Assembly (NCBI GenBank): GCA_019022495.1
Contig: JAFEKR010000046.1
Coordinates: 186,001-250,000 of the forward strand
Direction: 5' to 3'
From: Epichloe hybrida
Lineage: Eukaryota > Ascomycota > Sordariomycetes > Hypocreales > Clavicipitaceae
Length of the DNA: 64,000 bases
This document shows, piece by piece, positions 46,584 through 57,903 of the stretch. The notes under the pieces are model-generated. The model was given only the letters and a program-made list of their open reading frames with translations. It was not told the origin of the DNA and searched no databases. Each line of letters starts with the position of its first letter. Within the stretch, counting starts at the first letter, position 1. A program made the position numbers and the translations under genes.

Positions 46584-48635
46584 ATGCAGTCCCCTTTCCT
46601 CCTCATGTCACTGGCCGCCGTGCTGGCTGGCTGCCTAGACACCAGAGGCCGTGACAACAGCCCGTCACACGGTCCCACGAAACCCTTCTCGCTTCCGGCC
46701 CATGATGACGACCCCAAAGCGCGAGCTGCGCGCATCCAGTCCAAGAGAGAGGGTATCCTTTACGGCCATGGGCCGGACCAAGACATCACGGCATATCCAG
46801 CTGGTCCGCTTGGGGACACCATCTGGCAGGCGGACACTGCATCTCTCGTGGCGGAGCAGGACAGACATGACAAATTGGTGGAAAAAGATGTGGGAATACT
46901 GTCTGCAGTGCTGCAAAAGGTGGGCGTAGTCTAGTTGTTGCCTTGCCTTTGCGTGAGCTCTCGGCTAACTCGTTGATTGTAGACGGGGGGCATACGATCA
47001 CTGGCCGACTATTCCAAGCTATACGATCAGCAATGGAAGAACTCGATGGGGAACGTCGTGGACCTGGGCTCGTACGCCAATTACACAAACGATCTGTTCT
47101 TCTCCATGCAGCGCCTCATGGTGAACCCTCTCGTTGTCCGGCGACTGAAGCCCCATCGGCGCCGCCTCCCGTTCCGTGTCGATGACGCCGTCGCGCGAAA
47201 AGTGTCGGGCATGACTACCGAGCAACTACTCGCACAAGGCAGATTGTTCTACGTCGACCACCGAGCTCTTTCCAAGCTCCCCCGTCAAGAGGGTCGTTTC
47301 TCAGCCGCCTGCGAAGCATACTTCTACATCAGCCCCCGTGACGGCAAGTGGCTGCCTCTGGCCATCAAGACGAACGAGGGCGCCGATCTCGTGTACACGC
47401 CAGCCGATGCGCCCGTCGATTGGCTCTTTGCCAAGATCCTCTTCGGGCAGAACGACGTGTGGGACACGCCCTGGAGGCATGTCGCCAGCACCCACCTCGT
47501 CATCGAGCTGCCGTACATGGCGGCGCAGCGGTGCATGGGCGACGGCCACCCTGTTCTCGCCATTTACAAGAAACGTGAGCCCCATTCCGGCGAAGAGAAG
47601 GAAGTTGATGCGCCGTAAAGTACTCGTGCTAATAATGCCTCGTGTCGCCCATCTCTCAGTCATGTTGAATGCCTTTGGCATTCGCCAGTTCATCCATAAC
47701 AGGCTTTGCGCGCCCGGAAAATACATAGATCAGTTGTACACGTTCGACGGCAGGGCCGCATTGAAGTACGCAATGGATCTATACGAGAAGGGCGAGAAGA
47801 ATTTCCAGGCCAACTGTATGCTTTTACGCCCCTCCCTCAGTTGCAACCCCCCCCCCCCCCCTTTTCCCCGTTCCGTTCCGTTGGCATTGTCAGCGGTAAA
47901 GCTAATGACTTGATCAATCTTCCAGACTTCCCCAAGAGATTGGAGAGGAACGGACTCCTCAACAGCAAGTTCGGCCCGCCCATCAGGCATTTCCCATTCG
48001 CCGAGGATGCGGCCAGAATCCATGCGGCGTGGAAATCCTTCATGGGCACCTTGGTACACTCCTACTACGACGAACCGGAATCGATCAGGCAGGACCAGGA
48101 ACTGGCGTGCTGGTTCAAGGAGGTGAAAAGGGCGGGATCTGCCGACTTCCCCGGCGGCGAAAACATCTCGGCGTCGGAGCTCATCGACGTGCTCGCCCAC
48201 GTCGCCTACCTGAACAGCGTGCAGCACCAGGCCATGAACAACAATGACCAGTTCATCAACGCGCAGGTGCCGCTGAGCCCAATGGCCCTCTACAAGCCGT
48301 TGCCGACGAAAAAGGGCCTCTCGGAGGGCGAGCTGCTCTCCTTGCTCCCCAATGTGACGCAGACCGTGAAGCAGCTGTCTCTGGCGGCGGCGTTTTCCCG
48401 TGTCGAGTTTGTCGATTCGGAGAGGGCGCTGATCAAGGTGTTTAGTGACCAGGACTTGCTTTCCAATCTGAATAGTAAGACGAAGGCGGCTGCGGCGCGG
48501 TTCGAGGCAGACATGAAGAAGCTGAGTGCGGAGATTGAGGGCAGAGGTTTCGACAAAGATGGGCTTTGCAACGGGGCGCCGTTCATCTGGCGGGCATTGG
48601 ATCCCAGAGTAGCGCTGTATACAACGACGATTTGA
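46584..48635 (+). CDS. Secreted lipoxygenase
   Basis: Predicted to insert O2 into polyunsaturated fatty acids. Four exons (46584-46919, 46983-47574, 47660-47815, 47926-48635) give 597 residues, close to secreted fungal lipoxygenases. The first ~20 residues are a signal peptide (MQSPFLLMSLAAVLAGC). The metal set is complete: His278 and His283 in WRHVASTHLV, His462 and Asn466 in QHQAMN, and the C-terminal carboxylate of Ile597. A family block near 380-400 reads FPFAEDAARIHAA. Overall layout resembles fungal manganese lipoxygenases, but those I recall end in Val, whereas Ile is the usual end of iron lipoxygenases; which metal is bound is open. The donor of intron 1 (GTGGGC) is weak; intron 3 has a 15-C run before its acceptor. 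The citrate synthase gene follows on the same strand after 235 bp. Confidence 0.88.
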
Positions 48636-48870
48636 AAAGTTGCGAAGTTGCGCGCCGAGACTCATGTCTGGCTCGAGTACATTGTACATAGATGGCGAAA
48701 TGGGACATGTTTTCTGCAACAACACGATGCTGATCAAGTTTAGTGCCATGCGGGGTTTGTTGGGTTTGTTGGGTTTATTTCATTGGTTTACATATGTATT
48801 GCCCCTCCCCCGTGCATGGAGTCGTTTGATTGGTGCCTCGTAGCCTCGGCCTCGGCTGGTCGGTCTCGTC

Positions 48871-49218
48871 ATGTCAGGCCGCCAACATGCCAACATCATC
48901 GCTCTTGTCGCATCCCTCCATCTCCCAAATAACAGGCTCTGTGGTTCCAGCTGGCGCCCATCGGCAAGCATGACCCGAAAGTTCGTCTCCAAGCAGTCCC
49001 TGACGGTGATTGACAACCGCACCGGCAAGACCTATGACCTCCCCATCACCAACAACTCGGTGCTGGCAACAGATGTCAAGAAGATCAAGGCAGAGTCGCA
49101 GCAAGACCGGCCAGAGGACGAGACCAGCCAGGGCCTCCGAGTCTACGACCCGGCCTACATGAACACGGCCGTCGTGGAGAGCAGCATCACCTACATCAAC
49201 GGGCAGGATGGCATTCTC

Positions 49219-49249
<31 letters not shown>

Positions 49250-50533
49250 TCAGCAAGAGCAGCTTCCTGGAGACGGCATACCTGCTCATCTACGGAGAGC
49301 TGCCGACCAGCTCCCAGCTCGGCTCGTGGCAGGATGAGATCACCCATCACACCTACATCCACAGCGACATTGAGGGCATGTTCAAGTCGTTCCGATACGA
49401 CTCGCACCCCATGTCCATGCTGACGTCGGCCTTTGCCACTCTGGGCGCCTTCGCCCCCGAGGCGAACCCTTCCCTGCAGGGCCAGAAGCTCTACACCAGC
49501 GCCGCGGGCGGCGACGTGGCATCGCTCCGGGTCCTCGACAAGCAGATCCTCCGCATCATCGGCAAGGCGCCCACGCTCGCCGCCGCGTCGTATCGCATGC
49601 GCCAGGGCCGGCCCTTCAACCGGCCGGCCCAGGGTCTCTCCTACACCGGCAACTTCCTGTACCTGCTCGACCACTTGTCCGGGCGCGACTACCAGCCGCA
49701 TCCCGTCCTCGAGAAGGCCCTCGATACCCTGTTCATCATCCACGCCGACCACGAAGTCAACTGCTCCACCGCCACCGTCCTCCAGGTCGGCAGCTCCCTG
49801 GTAGATCCCTACAGCGCCGTGGCATCCGGCTGCGCGGCCCTCTACGGCCCGTCCCACGGCGGCGCCTCCGAGAGCGCCATCCGCATGCTCATGGAGATTG
49901 CCTCTCCCGAGAACGTCCCCGCCTTCATGGAAAAGGTCGAGAGGCGGGAACGCGTCCTGGTCGGGTTCGGCCATCGCGTCTACAAAAACGTTGACCCGCG
50001 GTCCAGGGCCATCCGCCAGCTGGCCGAGCAAGTCTTTCGAGTCACCGGCCGAAACAAGCTCCTCGACACCGCCCTGGCCCTCGCCAAGTACGCCGGCGAG
50101 AGCGACTTCATGCGCAGCCGGAAGTTGTATCCCAACGTGGATTTCTACTCGGGCTTGATCTATCAAGCAATGGGTTTCCCTCTGGAGTACGTACAGAAAC
50201 CTTTCTCCCCCCCCCCCCAACATGCCCGATGGTCATATTGACAAACGCGTAATTAGCTTCTACCCCGTCCTGTTTGCAGTCCCCCGTTGCGTGGGCTGGC
50301 TAGCCCACTGGCGCCAACAGATGCTCAACCCATCGGGTGTCAAGATCTGGCGGCCGAGACAGCTGTACGTTGGCAAAGGCGAGAGAGACTACGTCGAGGT
50401 GGAGGGCAGACAGTCGTCCGACGGCGGAACCTTTGGTGCTCCCACTCGGGTTTCTCACGGCGGAGATAGCAAAAGAAACAGGCTTGCTACGTTTACGAAT
50501 GAAAGGGGGGACACGTCGAGGCCAAAGCTTTGA
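48871..50533 (+). CDS. Citrate synthase, bacterial/glyoxysomal-like type
   Basis: Condenses acetyl-CoA (or a related acyl-CoA) with oxaloacetate. Exons 48871-50186 and 50257-50533 give 530 residues. Catalytic segments are HADHEVNCSTATV and YGPSHGGASE (two His) and PNVDFYSGLIYQ (Asp). The N-terminal SLTVIDNRTGKTYDLPI and TYINGQDGILRYRGYPIEQL belong to the GltA/peroxisomal branch, not the mitochondrial one. An alternative ATG lies at 48970 (MTRKFVSK). After the usual end near KIWRPRQLYVG the protein continues about 55 residues to a RPKL terminus, which is not a standard peroxisomal signal. Codons are strongly GC-ending, so the reverse strand has a long spurious frame. It lies head-to-tail behind the lipoxygenase. 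Confidence 0.9.
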
Positions 50534-50975
50534 AGAAGGAGGAATGCAAAATCTTTCCAAATGGTGCAGACGGTGGTGCAAGATGAGACCGGTAGATAAC
50601 TGTATAACTGTATGTATGTAGTAGCACTTAATTGGACATCTAGACGGACATGTTGTGAGGAGACTAGCCGACTGCGGTTTAGGATAGTTCACATATAAAT
50701 TCATGTACTTCTGATGCGCTTTTATCTAATTGAATACACACCCTAGCTGACCCTGACTCCCACAAGGGGGACAACAGCTACATACATGTAAGGAGATACT
50801 ACGTCCGTAGATGAACCATGCTTTTCCAGATATGGGGTTGACAAAGAACTACCAGGCGCGGCTACTGCCGCTGGAGGACTGGTCCGACCGGTCTTGCTCA
50901 GGAGAAGTCGCGGCATGTCACTAGAACACCGATTCTTCCAAGGGTCACTTAAACGCGCACATCGCGTAAGGCCTC

Positions 50976-51042
50976 CAACGCAACGCAACGCAACGCAACG
51001 TGACGCAACGTGACGCAACGCAACGTGACGCAACGCAACGCA
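50976..51042. repeat. (CAACG)n pentamer array
   Basis: About 13 units of CAACG with interspersed TGACG variants, read directly. Confidence 0.85.
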
Positions 51043-51390
51043 ATAAAGCTCTTTTAGATACCCTCTATTACATTATTCCCCAAGATATAGCTCTTTTATA
51101 TTACCGCAAAAGATACAATAAATGCTATTAATATCTAGCAAGCAAGCGAGGGATTTGTACATGTAGTTAGGACCTCTTCACCTGCAACAAGGGTAATTAC
51201 ATGTGTACAAGGAGATTACTGAACACGCATCCAATCATTTCCCTCGGCCCCTCTTCATCCACCGGGGCCGCGATAGCAACATGGCATTATTAAGCGGGGC
51301 GGAACCGGCTTCCCCTTTCCCACCCGTCCGTTACGGGACGGCGAGTGCAGGGGTTCTTGTCCGTCCACACGCACCAGGCGCGCGACATCG

Positions 51391-51442
51391 TTGCGCACTC
51401 AGTTTGCGCACTCAGCTTGCGCACTCAGCTTGCGCACTCAGC
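51391..51442. repeat. 13-bp TTGCGCACTCAGC array, four copies
   Basis: Four near-perfect copies ending about 100 bp upstream of the EVE-protein start codon; they may lie in its promoter or leader. Confidence 0.85.
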
Positions 51443-51540
51443 TATTCATGTAAAAAACGGCCTCATCGTGCCCAATCAATAAGCTGCCATTCAACAGCGC
51501 GTCAACGCGACACCCTCGGCAAGCAGCGAGGCCCGAAGCA

Positions 51541-52671
51541 ATGCCTCCTCCCAGAAAGCGACTCATCACCGACGAGCCCGCCGACGCCGACTCGGAACCG
51601 GCTCCCAAGAGGAGATGCTCCCGCCAAGCAGCCGCGGCATCAATACCCAGGAACGAGTACGTACGGATTACATGTTCTACGTCATGTTCACCCGAGCCCT
51701 TGGTCCTGACGTCAACCATATTCCCAGAGCCCGCCCTCCCGCGAAACCAGCGCGAGCGGCCGCCAAAGCAAAATCCGGTACTGTCGCAAAATCTGCCCGG
51801 GAGACCTCCTCAGATGTGCCCGCACGGGGAACCTCGGACGTAGACTCGATTCCCACGACCAACCCAGAGGCCCCCCGACATGACGGAGAATGGTACTGGC
51901 TGATGAAGGCTGAGCCGGAGACGCGCCTCGAGAACGGCATCGACGTCAGTTTCTCCATTGACCATCTGCGGGCCAGGACGAAACCTGAAGGATGGGATGG
52001 TAATTGTTTTCCCTTGTCTCGTCCTCCATTCAAAAGCAAACCCTTGTTCGTAGTATTGACCTCCTTGGCTAGGCGTCCGCGCGTACGCAGGTACTTTTGC
52101 TCTCCCCCTCCGGGCCAATCTTTCACCCATTCATCTGATGCCCCCGTTGTCGTCTCCGCGGCTGAACTAATCAATCACACTTGGGAAAATGCGCAGCAAG
52201 AAACCACATGCGCAATATGAACGCCGGCGACAAGGCTTTCTTCTACCACTCCAATTGCAAGGAACCTGGCATAGTAGGCATCATGGAAATTGTGAAGGAA
52301 TTCTCCGAGGATGGTACGCCCCCCTCCCCCCTCCCCCCTTCTCTTCTTTTCCATGTTCGTCGTCGGTCCTAATGGGAGTAGCGTCGGCTCGCGAGCCCGG
52401 AACACCGTACTACGATCCTAAATCTACAAAGGAGAATCCCCGATGGAGCCTCGTCCACGTCGAGTTTCGCAAGAAGTTCGCCGTGCCCATCACGCTCAAG
52501 GAGTTGCGGGAACTGGGCGGGCCCGGCGGTCCTCTGGAGAACATGCAGATGTTGAAACAGTCGAGATTGAGTGTCAGCAGGGTGAGCAAAGAGGAGTGGG
52601 AGGCGTTGTGTGAGATTGCGGATGAGAAAGCCAATGAAGCGGGGTCGGCGCATGAGGTGGGAAGAGCGTAG
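51541..52671 (+). CDS. EVE-domain protein, thymocyte nuclear protein 1 (THYN1)-like
   Basis: Four exons (51541-51656, 51728-51999, 52197-52313, 52382-52671) give 264 residues. The first ~105 residues are basic and Ala/Lys/Arg-rich with KKR-like clusters, likely nuclear and disordered. The EVE domain then starts at WYWLMKAEPETR and includes FSIDHLRAR, NAGDKAFFYHSNCKEPGIVG, and after the last intron YYDPKSTKENPRWSLVHVEF and LKELRE. EVE domains share the PUA-like fold and bind modified bases; human THYN1 and bacterial EVE proteins are relatives. The biological role in fungi is not established. No other gene here points to a pathway. Confidence 0.9.
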
Positions 52672-54241
52672 ATTTCATTTCCAGTTGGGATTCGGGAGCA
52701 CACTGGATGGATATCGTGAAAGGGGAATCCGAGCAGCCGGGGTCGGTCTCCTGCGAAAGGGAGATGCGTGGCCTTCTCTCCCGGAAGCGGCTTGGCGGAG
52801 CAATCAGCCCATCAGCCCATTTGTCATTTGATCTCCACCCCGAGTTATTGCTTCGCGACGTTTGGCATGAGAAGGGCCGTGTCAAGCCATGATGCGATAT
52901 TCATCCCCGCTGCTCATCTTTCATTGATTGAGGTCATCCGGCGGGTGATAGGGCGATCCACACACTGATGACGACTTGATGCGTTGTCTTTTCTTGGAAT
53001 CCTTCGCATTAGGTTTCGAATACCACAGCCTTGGTATGACCAAAGTGACTGGGCTTGTTTTCCAAGATCGGTGCGTCCATTCTGTTGGCAAGCCGGACAT
53101 TCGGGATTCCTTCCATTCCCTTCTCAGGCGCAAACACGCCTACGCCTGGGAGACGTGCTGTGATACGATACGTCCCACGGAATTGTCCATGAGTGGAAGA
53201 ATTCTATTGCTTGCTTCCAGATTTTTATTTCGGCGCGGCAAAGTAAATTAAGGAGCATCTCTTCCACGCCATGTCGACAGGGGGCATAATCTGAGCTCGC
53301 ATAATTCGTACGTGGTGCAGCCTCCATCCTGCAGTCGTAGTAACTCGACCAGCGCCACAAGAACGCTTTGGAGTCGATCAAACACCTGTAAGGATGTTTT
53401 GCATACTGCTTCCATGTAAGTTTTCCAATAGTTTCAACGTGGAAATCTTAAAATTTGCGTTGGGATCGTACTTCTTGCCCTCGCGCATGACCTTGGTCGT
53501 TTTGGGAAACCCGTCAGTCGCCGTCTGTAGGTTATGCATGGAATCACTATGAAACCAATTATTCGGAGATTTCTTGTCTTTTCAGGAATGGAGTCCAATC
53601 AAGCCTGCAAACATTTTGTGCCGAAGGTGGAATTTCTTTTTCCCATGGTTTGACGGTGCTTCTCAGTACATGGCCCAGTAGATGGAACGTATGCGATTTA
53701 ATGCCCAAGACAAAATCTCCGGTATTTTCGACGCCATCATCTGATCCTTCCCCGCGGCAATGCTGATCGGGACGAAGGCCGCCGCAAGCAAAACCCTTGT
53801 GCAACTATCTCGGGGGTGCCAGGGTCCCAACAATCTGGCCATACCTGCATAGCAGGATGTAGATGGACTGAGGTTTTAAAAATATGGGGTCGCATCGCCT
53901 TCATTATGCATCATTCCTTGGCGACGAACGTGCAGGAAGAGTATACATGATTGCAGATACTGCACGAGAAGAGCTACGTATGGTTGGTTGGCTTCATGTC
54001 GTAGCCTGATGACTGCAACTCTATTGAGAACGTCACGGGCTGGGGGGGGGTCAGGAAGAAGCGAAGACGGGGGAAACAAGTTACGTTCACCCCAATTAGG
54101 ATCATATGGCGAGTCACTACATATAGTGAGCAGGTTTCCCTTCCGAAGATGCTCTCGACATATACAAACCTCATCACTTCACAAACACGCACCACTCCGC
54201 ACTCATCGCGAAAACTGCAACGAGTACTTTTTTGGACCATC
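52672..54241. other. 1.6 kb intergenic region
   Basis: No gene recognised. A minus-strand stretch around 53400-53820 has open frames that switch frame, possibly a decayed exon, but with no family match. The last 200 bp should hold the oxygenase promoter; a G run lies near 54042-54050. Confidence 0.45.
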
Positions 54242-55657
54242 ATGGCCACCTTTGCAGCACAGGCTGTGCGTAGAAGCGCACACTCCTCGGCCCAAAGGGC
54301 TAGACGTTTCGCAACAGCGGCTGCTTCCATTGCAACGCATCAAGGCGCCGGCCAATGTATTTCAAAAGTCTCCATCCCACCTGGCTTCGAAGCTACGGTG
54401 GGAAACTTTGACACATTCGTGCTTCCTGACAACATCTTGGGAACTCTATCAGATACGAGTATGGCAAAAGCCATGATCAACGCCTGGAGGAAGGATGGCA
54501 TTCTGCAGGTTGCCATGTCACCAAGACAAGAACGCTTGTTCGGCCAGGCCAGTAAAGCCAGCAAAAAGTTCTTCCAAAAAACACGAGCGCAAAAATACGC
54601 TTGTGTCAATGACTCTAGCTTTTGCGGATACGTCGCCTCTGGAGAGGAGATCACTTCCGGAATCGCAGACCATTCGGAAATCTTCACCGTCAGTAAAAAC
54701 TTGCAGCCAGAAGATGACAGGGTGCTTGCGAAGTGGCCCTATCACGGCCCGTGTCCTTGGCCGGACAAGGTCATGGAGCGCGACATGATGGACTTTGTGT
54801 CCGACTTGGGATCCAACGGAGAGAAGCTTCTTCAAATGATTGAGCTTGGACTTGATGTGCCACCAGGATCCTTGACCAAGTATACACAAGATGGATGGCA
54901 CAATATGCGAGTTCTCAGGTATGCGTGTTGCAACGATTCCAAGTTCTGCCAACCACTGACTTACTGACATCTGTTCCTCAAATATCAGATTCCCTTGTCG
55001 AGATGAAACAAATGGAAAGGGGGCAGCGGGCCGAGGCATTGGATCCCACACGGATTACGGGCTATTAGTCATGGCGGCACAAGACGAAGTCGGAGGTAAG
55101 TTTGTTACCATGACATGGTAAGCCCGGATCATTTGTTGATACCTTGCCCTCTTTCATACAGGTCTATTCGTGCGCCCACCGGGTCAGGCAGAGCCCTGCG
55201 AGCATGAACGGAGTGACACTGCGGTATCGAAAGGGGACGATTCTGGCTGGGTATATGTAGCACCCACGCCTGGCGTGTTCACAGTATTTCCCGGTGAGTG
55301 ATATCATGATGTTCTGCCCCAGACAACTGTAGGCCTGTTCGACTGATTCCATCAACTCTCTCAGGTGATATGATGCAGCATATGACAAACAGTTTTCTCC
55401 GGTCCACGCCGCACAAGGTTGGATTGAATGTTCGCGAGCGCTTTGCTTTCGCATACTTCCACGAACCGAACTTTAAAGCCGTGGTGAAGCCGCTCCCTGG
55501 CTTTGACGCGGGGCAAAAGCCTATCCATTACGGGACGTATTTCACCAACGTGACTTTGCGAAACTACCCCGACCGCATCTCCACCAGGAAGTTGCTAGAC
55601 GAAGGTCGGTGTTCAATGTTGGAACAAGATGAGCTTCGAAGCAATATGGCGGCATAA
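54242..55657 (+). CDS. 2-oxoglutarate/Fe(II) oxygenase, ethylene-forming-enzyme-like
   Basis: Four exons (54242-54918, 54989-55095, 55162-55293, 55365-55657) give 402 residues. Similarity to bacterial/Penicillium ethylene-forming enzyme (EFE) is high along the whole core. Iron ligands are His246 and Asp248 in GSHTDYGLLV and the His of STPHKVGLN; Arg of NVRERFAFAYF fits 2-oxoglutarate binding. Residues typical of EFE are kept: Glu136 in YVASGEEITSG, Arg223 in HNMRVLR, Tyr249, FHEPNF and NYPDRIS. Known EFEs convert 2-oxoglutarate to ethylene and also hydroxylate arginine. The first ~49 residues carry five Arg and no acidic residue, like a mitochondrial presequence. An in-frame ATG at 54149 would add 31 residues. 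The product could also be a non-ethylene-forming relative. Confidence 0.88.
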
Positions 55658-56297
55658 CATTTGTGGGAGACCACATAGCACATGTCTTCTTTCCATCTAG
55701 CCTGTATGCAAACTCATAAAAATAAAACCAATGACAAACTGCACTTGGGTTGCACATGATTGTTGGGTCGCGTCGGCTTCCGGATGTTTCTGTCGGCCGA
55801 GTGCCAACACTTTGACAATATGATTTAAATCAAAGACAGGCTATTTATTAACAATTCTTCAATGGCTTAAACAGAAAATGCCATAATAAAGAAGGAGCGT
55901 CGTTGGGATGTGAAGTAGAAGCAGATGCGACGCACCAAGACTCGAAGACTTGCAATCTGGCGTCGCGTCGGTGATGATCAACACAATACGTTTGCAGGCA
56001 GCCATCGGGCTAAGCTGAACTCGTGCCACGGGAGGAGGAATGGCTGCTGGGCTAGATGGCGGACAATTATCGGCCCGGTCACAGGTGTGAAATGGGTTGG
56101 AGTATCAGACTAGTTGACGGATCGTGTTTGACAACTTGGTGACTTGGATTCGTAATTTCACCGCTTTCTATATCCGGGCAGATCGGATACTATGTACCTT
56201 TCTGCCAGTTTAGCAATTTCGCAAGCTCCACAGAGACAGGGGCAAAGGGGGAAGGACGTGCGGGGTTCGGAGTACGGAGTAATAATACATGCATGTA

Positions 56298-56614
56298 CAC
56301 TACACCCCCTGAATGATTTTACAAATCTACAGAACAGGGGTAATTGAGCCAATCAGATATCAGCTTGAAAATGATTAAGCCAATACAGATATCAGACAGG
56401 AAATGAGGGTGACAGGGGCAAGTACATCTTAGTGCATATACTAGTAGCTTATATAGAAATAAATGTACTCTGTTTTAGCGCTATAACCCCTGCTTATTTT
56501 CCTTATTACTCTCTAATGATAGTATTGCCACAGCTGATCACAGCTGTTAGCGAGAGACAAATAACTAATCCGTAGGGCATGTAGATTTGTAAAATAATTC
56601 AGGGGGTAGAGTGT
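56298..56614. mobile_element. MITE-like element, copy 2 (long form)
   Basis: About 317 bp with 35-38 bp imperfect terminal inverted repeats. The left end reads CACTACACCCCCTGAATG then ATTTTACAAATCTACA; the right end is its inverse (TGTAGATTTGTAAAAT then AATTCAGGGGGTAGAGTG). A TA dinucleotide flanks both ends, as for Tc1/mariner-type insertions. The interior is A+T-rich and has no coding potential, so it is non-autonomous. It shares internal blocks with the copy at 45234-45458. Confidence 0.72.
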
Positions 56615-56623
56615 ACACACAGG

Positions 56624-56870
56624 TTTGTTGCCCGGCAGCGGGTAATATGACCGATCGTACGCGCCATGCGCGTAGGACCGTATCAGGGAAGCTGAACTGC
56701 ACCTCGAAGAATGTGTCATCTTAGAATCAGAAGCATACGAGGAGCTTTTGCCTTTCTATTTGTGTAATAGAACTAGCATTAATTCAATTACTTTCTCTGC
56801 CTTCAATCATCCCTTCTGATCACATCGTTGCCCGAGTCACGTGCCACATGGCGATAAGGTTCTCGTTGAG
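56624..56870 (-). repeat. Dispersed repeat, copy B
   Basis: Reverse-oriented relative of the sequence at 27203-27486. It abuts the MITE-like element directly. It has G or C at many sites where copy A has A or T, and is about 40 bp shorter inside. Confidence 0.8.
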
Positions 56871-57903
56871 GAGCACAAGTGGAGTGCATCATCAAATGGT
56901 GCTCGGATAATCCGTAGTCATCATCTAATAGCGGTCGGCTTGACCTGCCGAGTGATGATCAGCCACTACAGCTCAAGACCACACGCGCTAGTGCTTCGTC
57001 GTGTCGTCGATGGGCTAGTCTAGTGGTTAGTGCCCCGAGCAACCCCCTAGCAAAAACCCCTAGATCCCCTGATCTGCCTGCCACATCACTATGTATTAGT
57101 TAGTGCACGACCCGCTTGACAAGACCGTGTTCCTTCCTCTTCCTCTTCCTCCTCCTTTTCCCATCCTTGTGATCGATTATTCAACGTTCAACACGTCCAG
57201 AAAAGGGCGTGCAGATTCTCCTCGCTTCTTTATTGTGTTGTACATCAATTGCTCTCGTGGTTGCTATTGCTCTGTAGTTTTTAATTCAGGGTCCAGTTCT
57301 GCGCCGCGCGCCCGCTTTTGCTTGATTGGCCCCGCGATCCCTCCTTTCACAACCACAAATCGATTTCTCTGCCATTTTTCAACACACGACATCTGTCTCG
57401 CGTCATCCGTCATCCCTCATTCGTCACCCGTCACCCGTCTTCCGTCATCGCAACCTTCGCGCCTACCAATTTCTATCAAGTGCACGGCAGTGCTCTCTAC
57501 ACCCGAGGTCAGTCAACCTGTCACTTGCTCTTACGTCTTGCTGCGTCGTGGTCTGGTCTGGTCTTGCCTCACTCGACGGATCATCGAGACGCTGTGGTGC
57601 ACCACCACGACGCCCAAAAGAACCTCCATTCAACATCAATGCCTTCCTCATCTGGTGCAACACCATGGCCGTGCCCTCTTGCTTGCTTTACACGGGATGA
57701 CCCAGAGTCAACCACATCACGATAATCATAATCAGTCTCCATCAACCCCGTCAACCCCATCACAACGTTTACCACTACCCGCGTCGTCTACTTACACGCA
57801 TTCAGCTCTTCACTTGGACCGAGCCATCACCGAGAACGAGGATCCACTCAAGACCCGATGTCGTAAACCGGACCGCCGAGCTACTTTCTCCGATCAAGTC
57901 GAC

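Larger units (their letters stand above)
50534..51540. other. Intergenic with short tandem repeats
   Basis: Holds a CAACG pentamer array (about 50976-51042), about 100 bp of A+T-rich sequence, and a 13-bp array (51391-51442) about 100 bp before the EVE gene. No gene recognised. Confidence 0.55.
55658..57903. other. Intergenic with MITE, dispersed repeat and HMG-CoA reductase leader
   Basis: From left: oxygenase 3' region, a MITE-like element (56298-56614), a dispersed repeat (56624-56870), and about 1 kb of pyrimidine-rich promoter/leader before the reductase ATG. An in-frame stop-free run from 57103 makes part of the leader potentially coding. Confidence 0.55.

Noticed and set aside
47730..48749. 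339-codon minus-strand frame opposite the lipoxygenase
   Set aside because: Antisense shadow that crosses a lipoxygenase intron and intergenic DNA.
48874..50223. 449-codon open frame on the minus strand opposite citrate synthase
   Set aside because: Shadow frame caused by strong GC-ending codon use in citrate synthase; no protein family match.
53559..53804. Minus-strand 81-codon frame
   Set aside because: No ATG-context, splice or family support; neighbouring frames open and close irregularly.
57010..57050. tRNA-like start (GGGCTAGTCTAGTGGTTAGTG)
   Set aside because: Resembles an A-box/D-arm but no anticodon arm or T-arm with a B-box follows; at most a tRNA-derived fragment.
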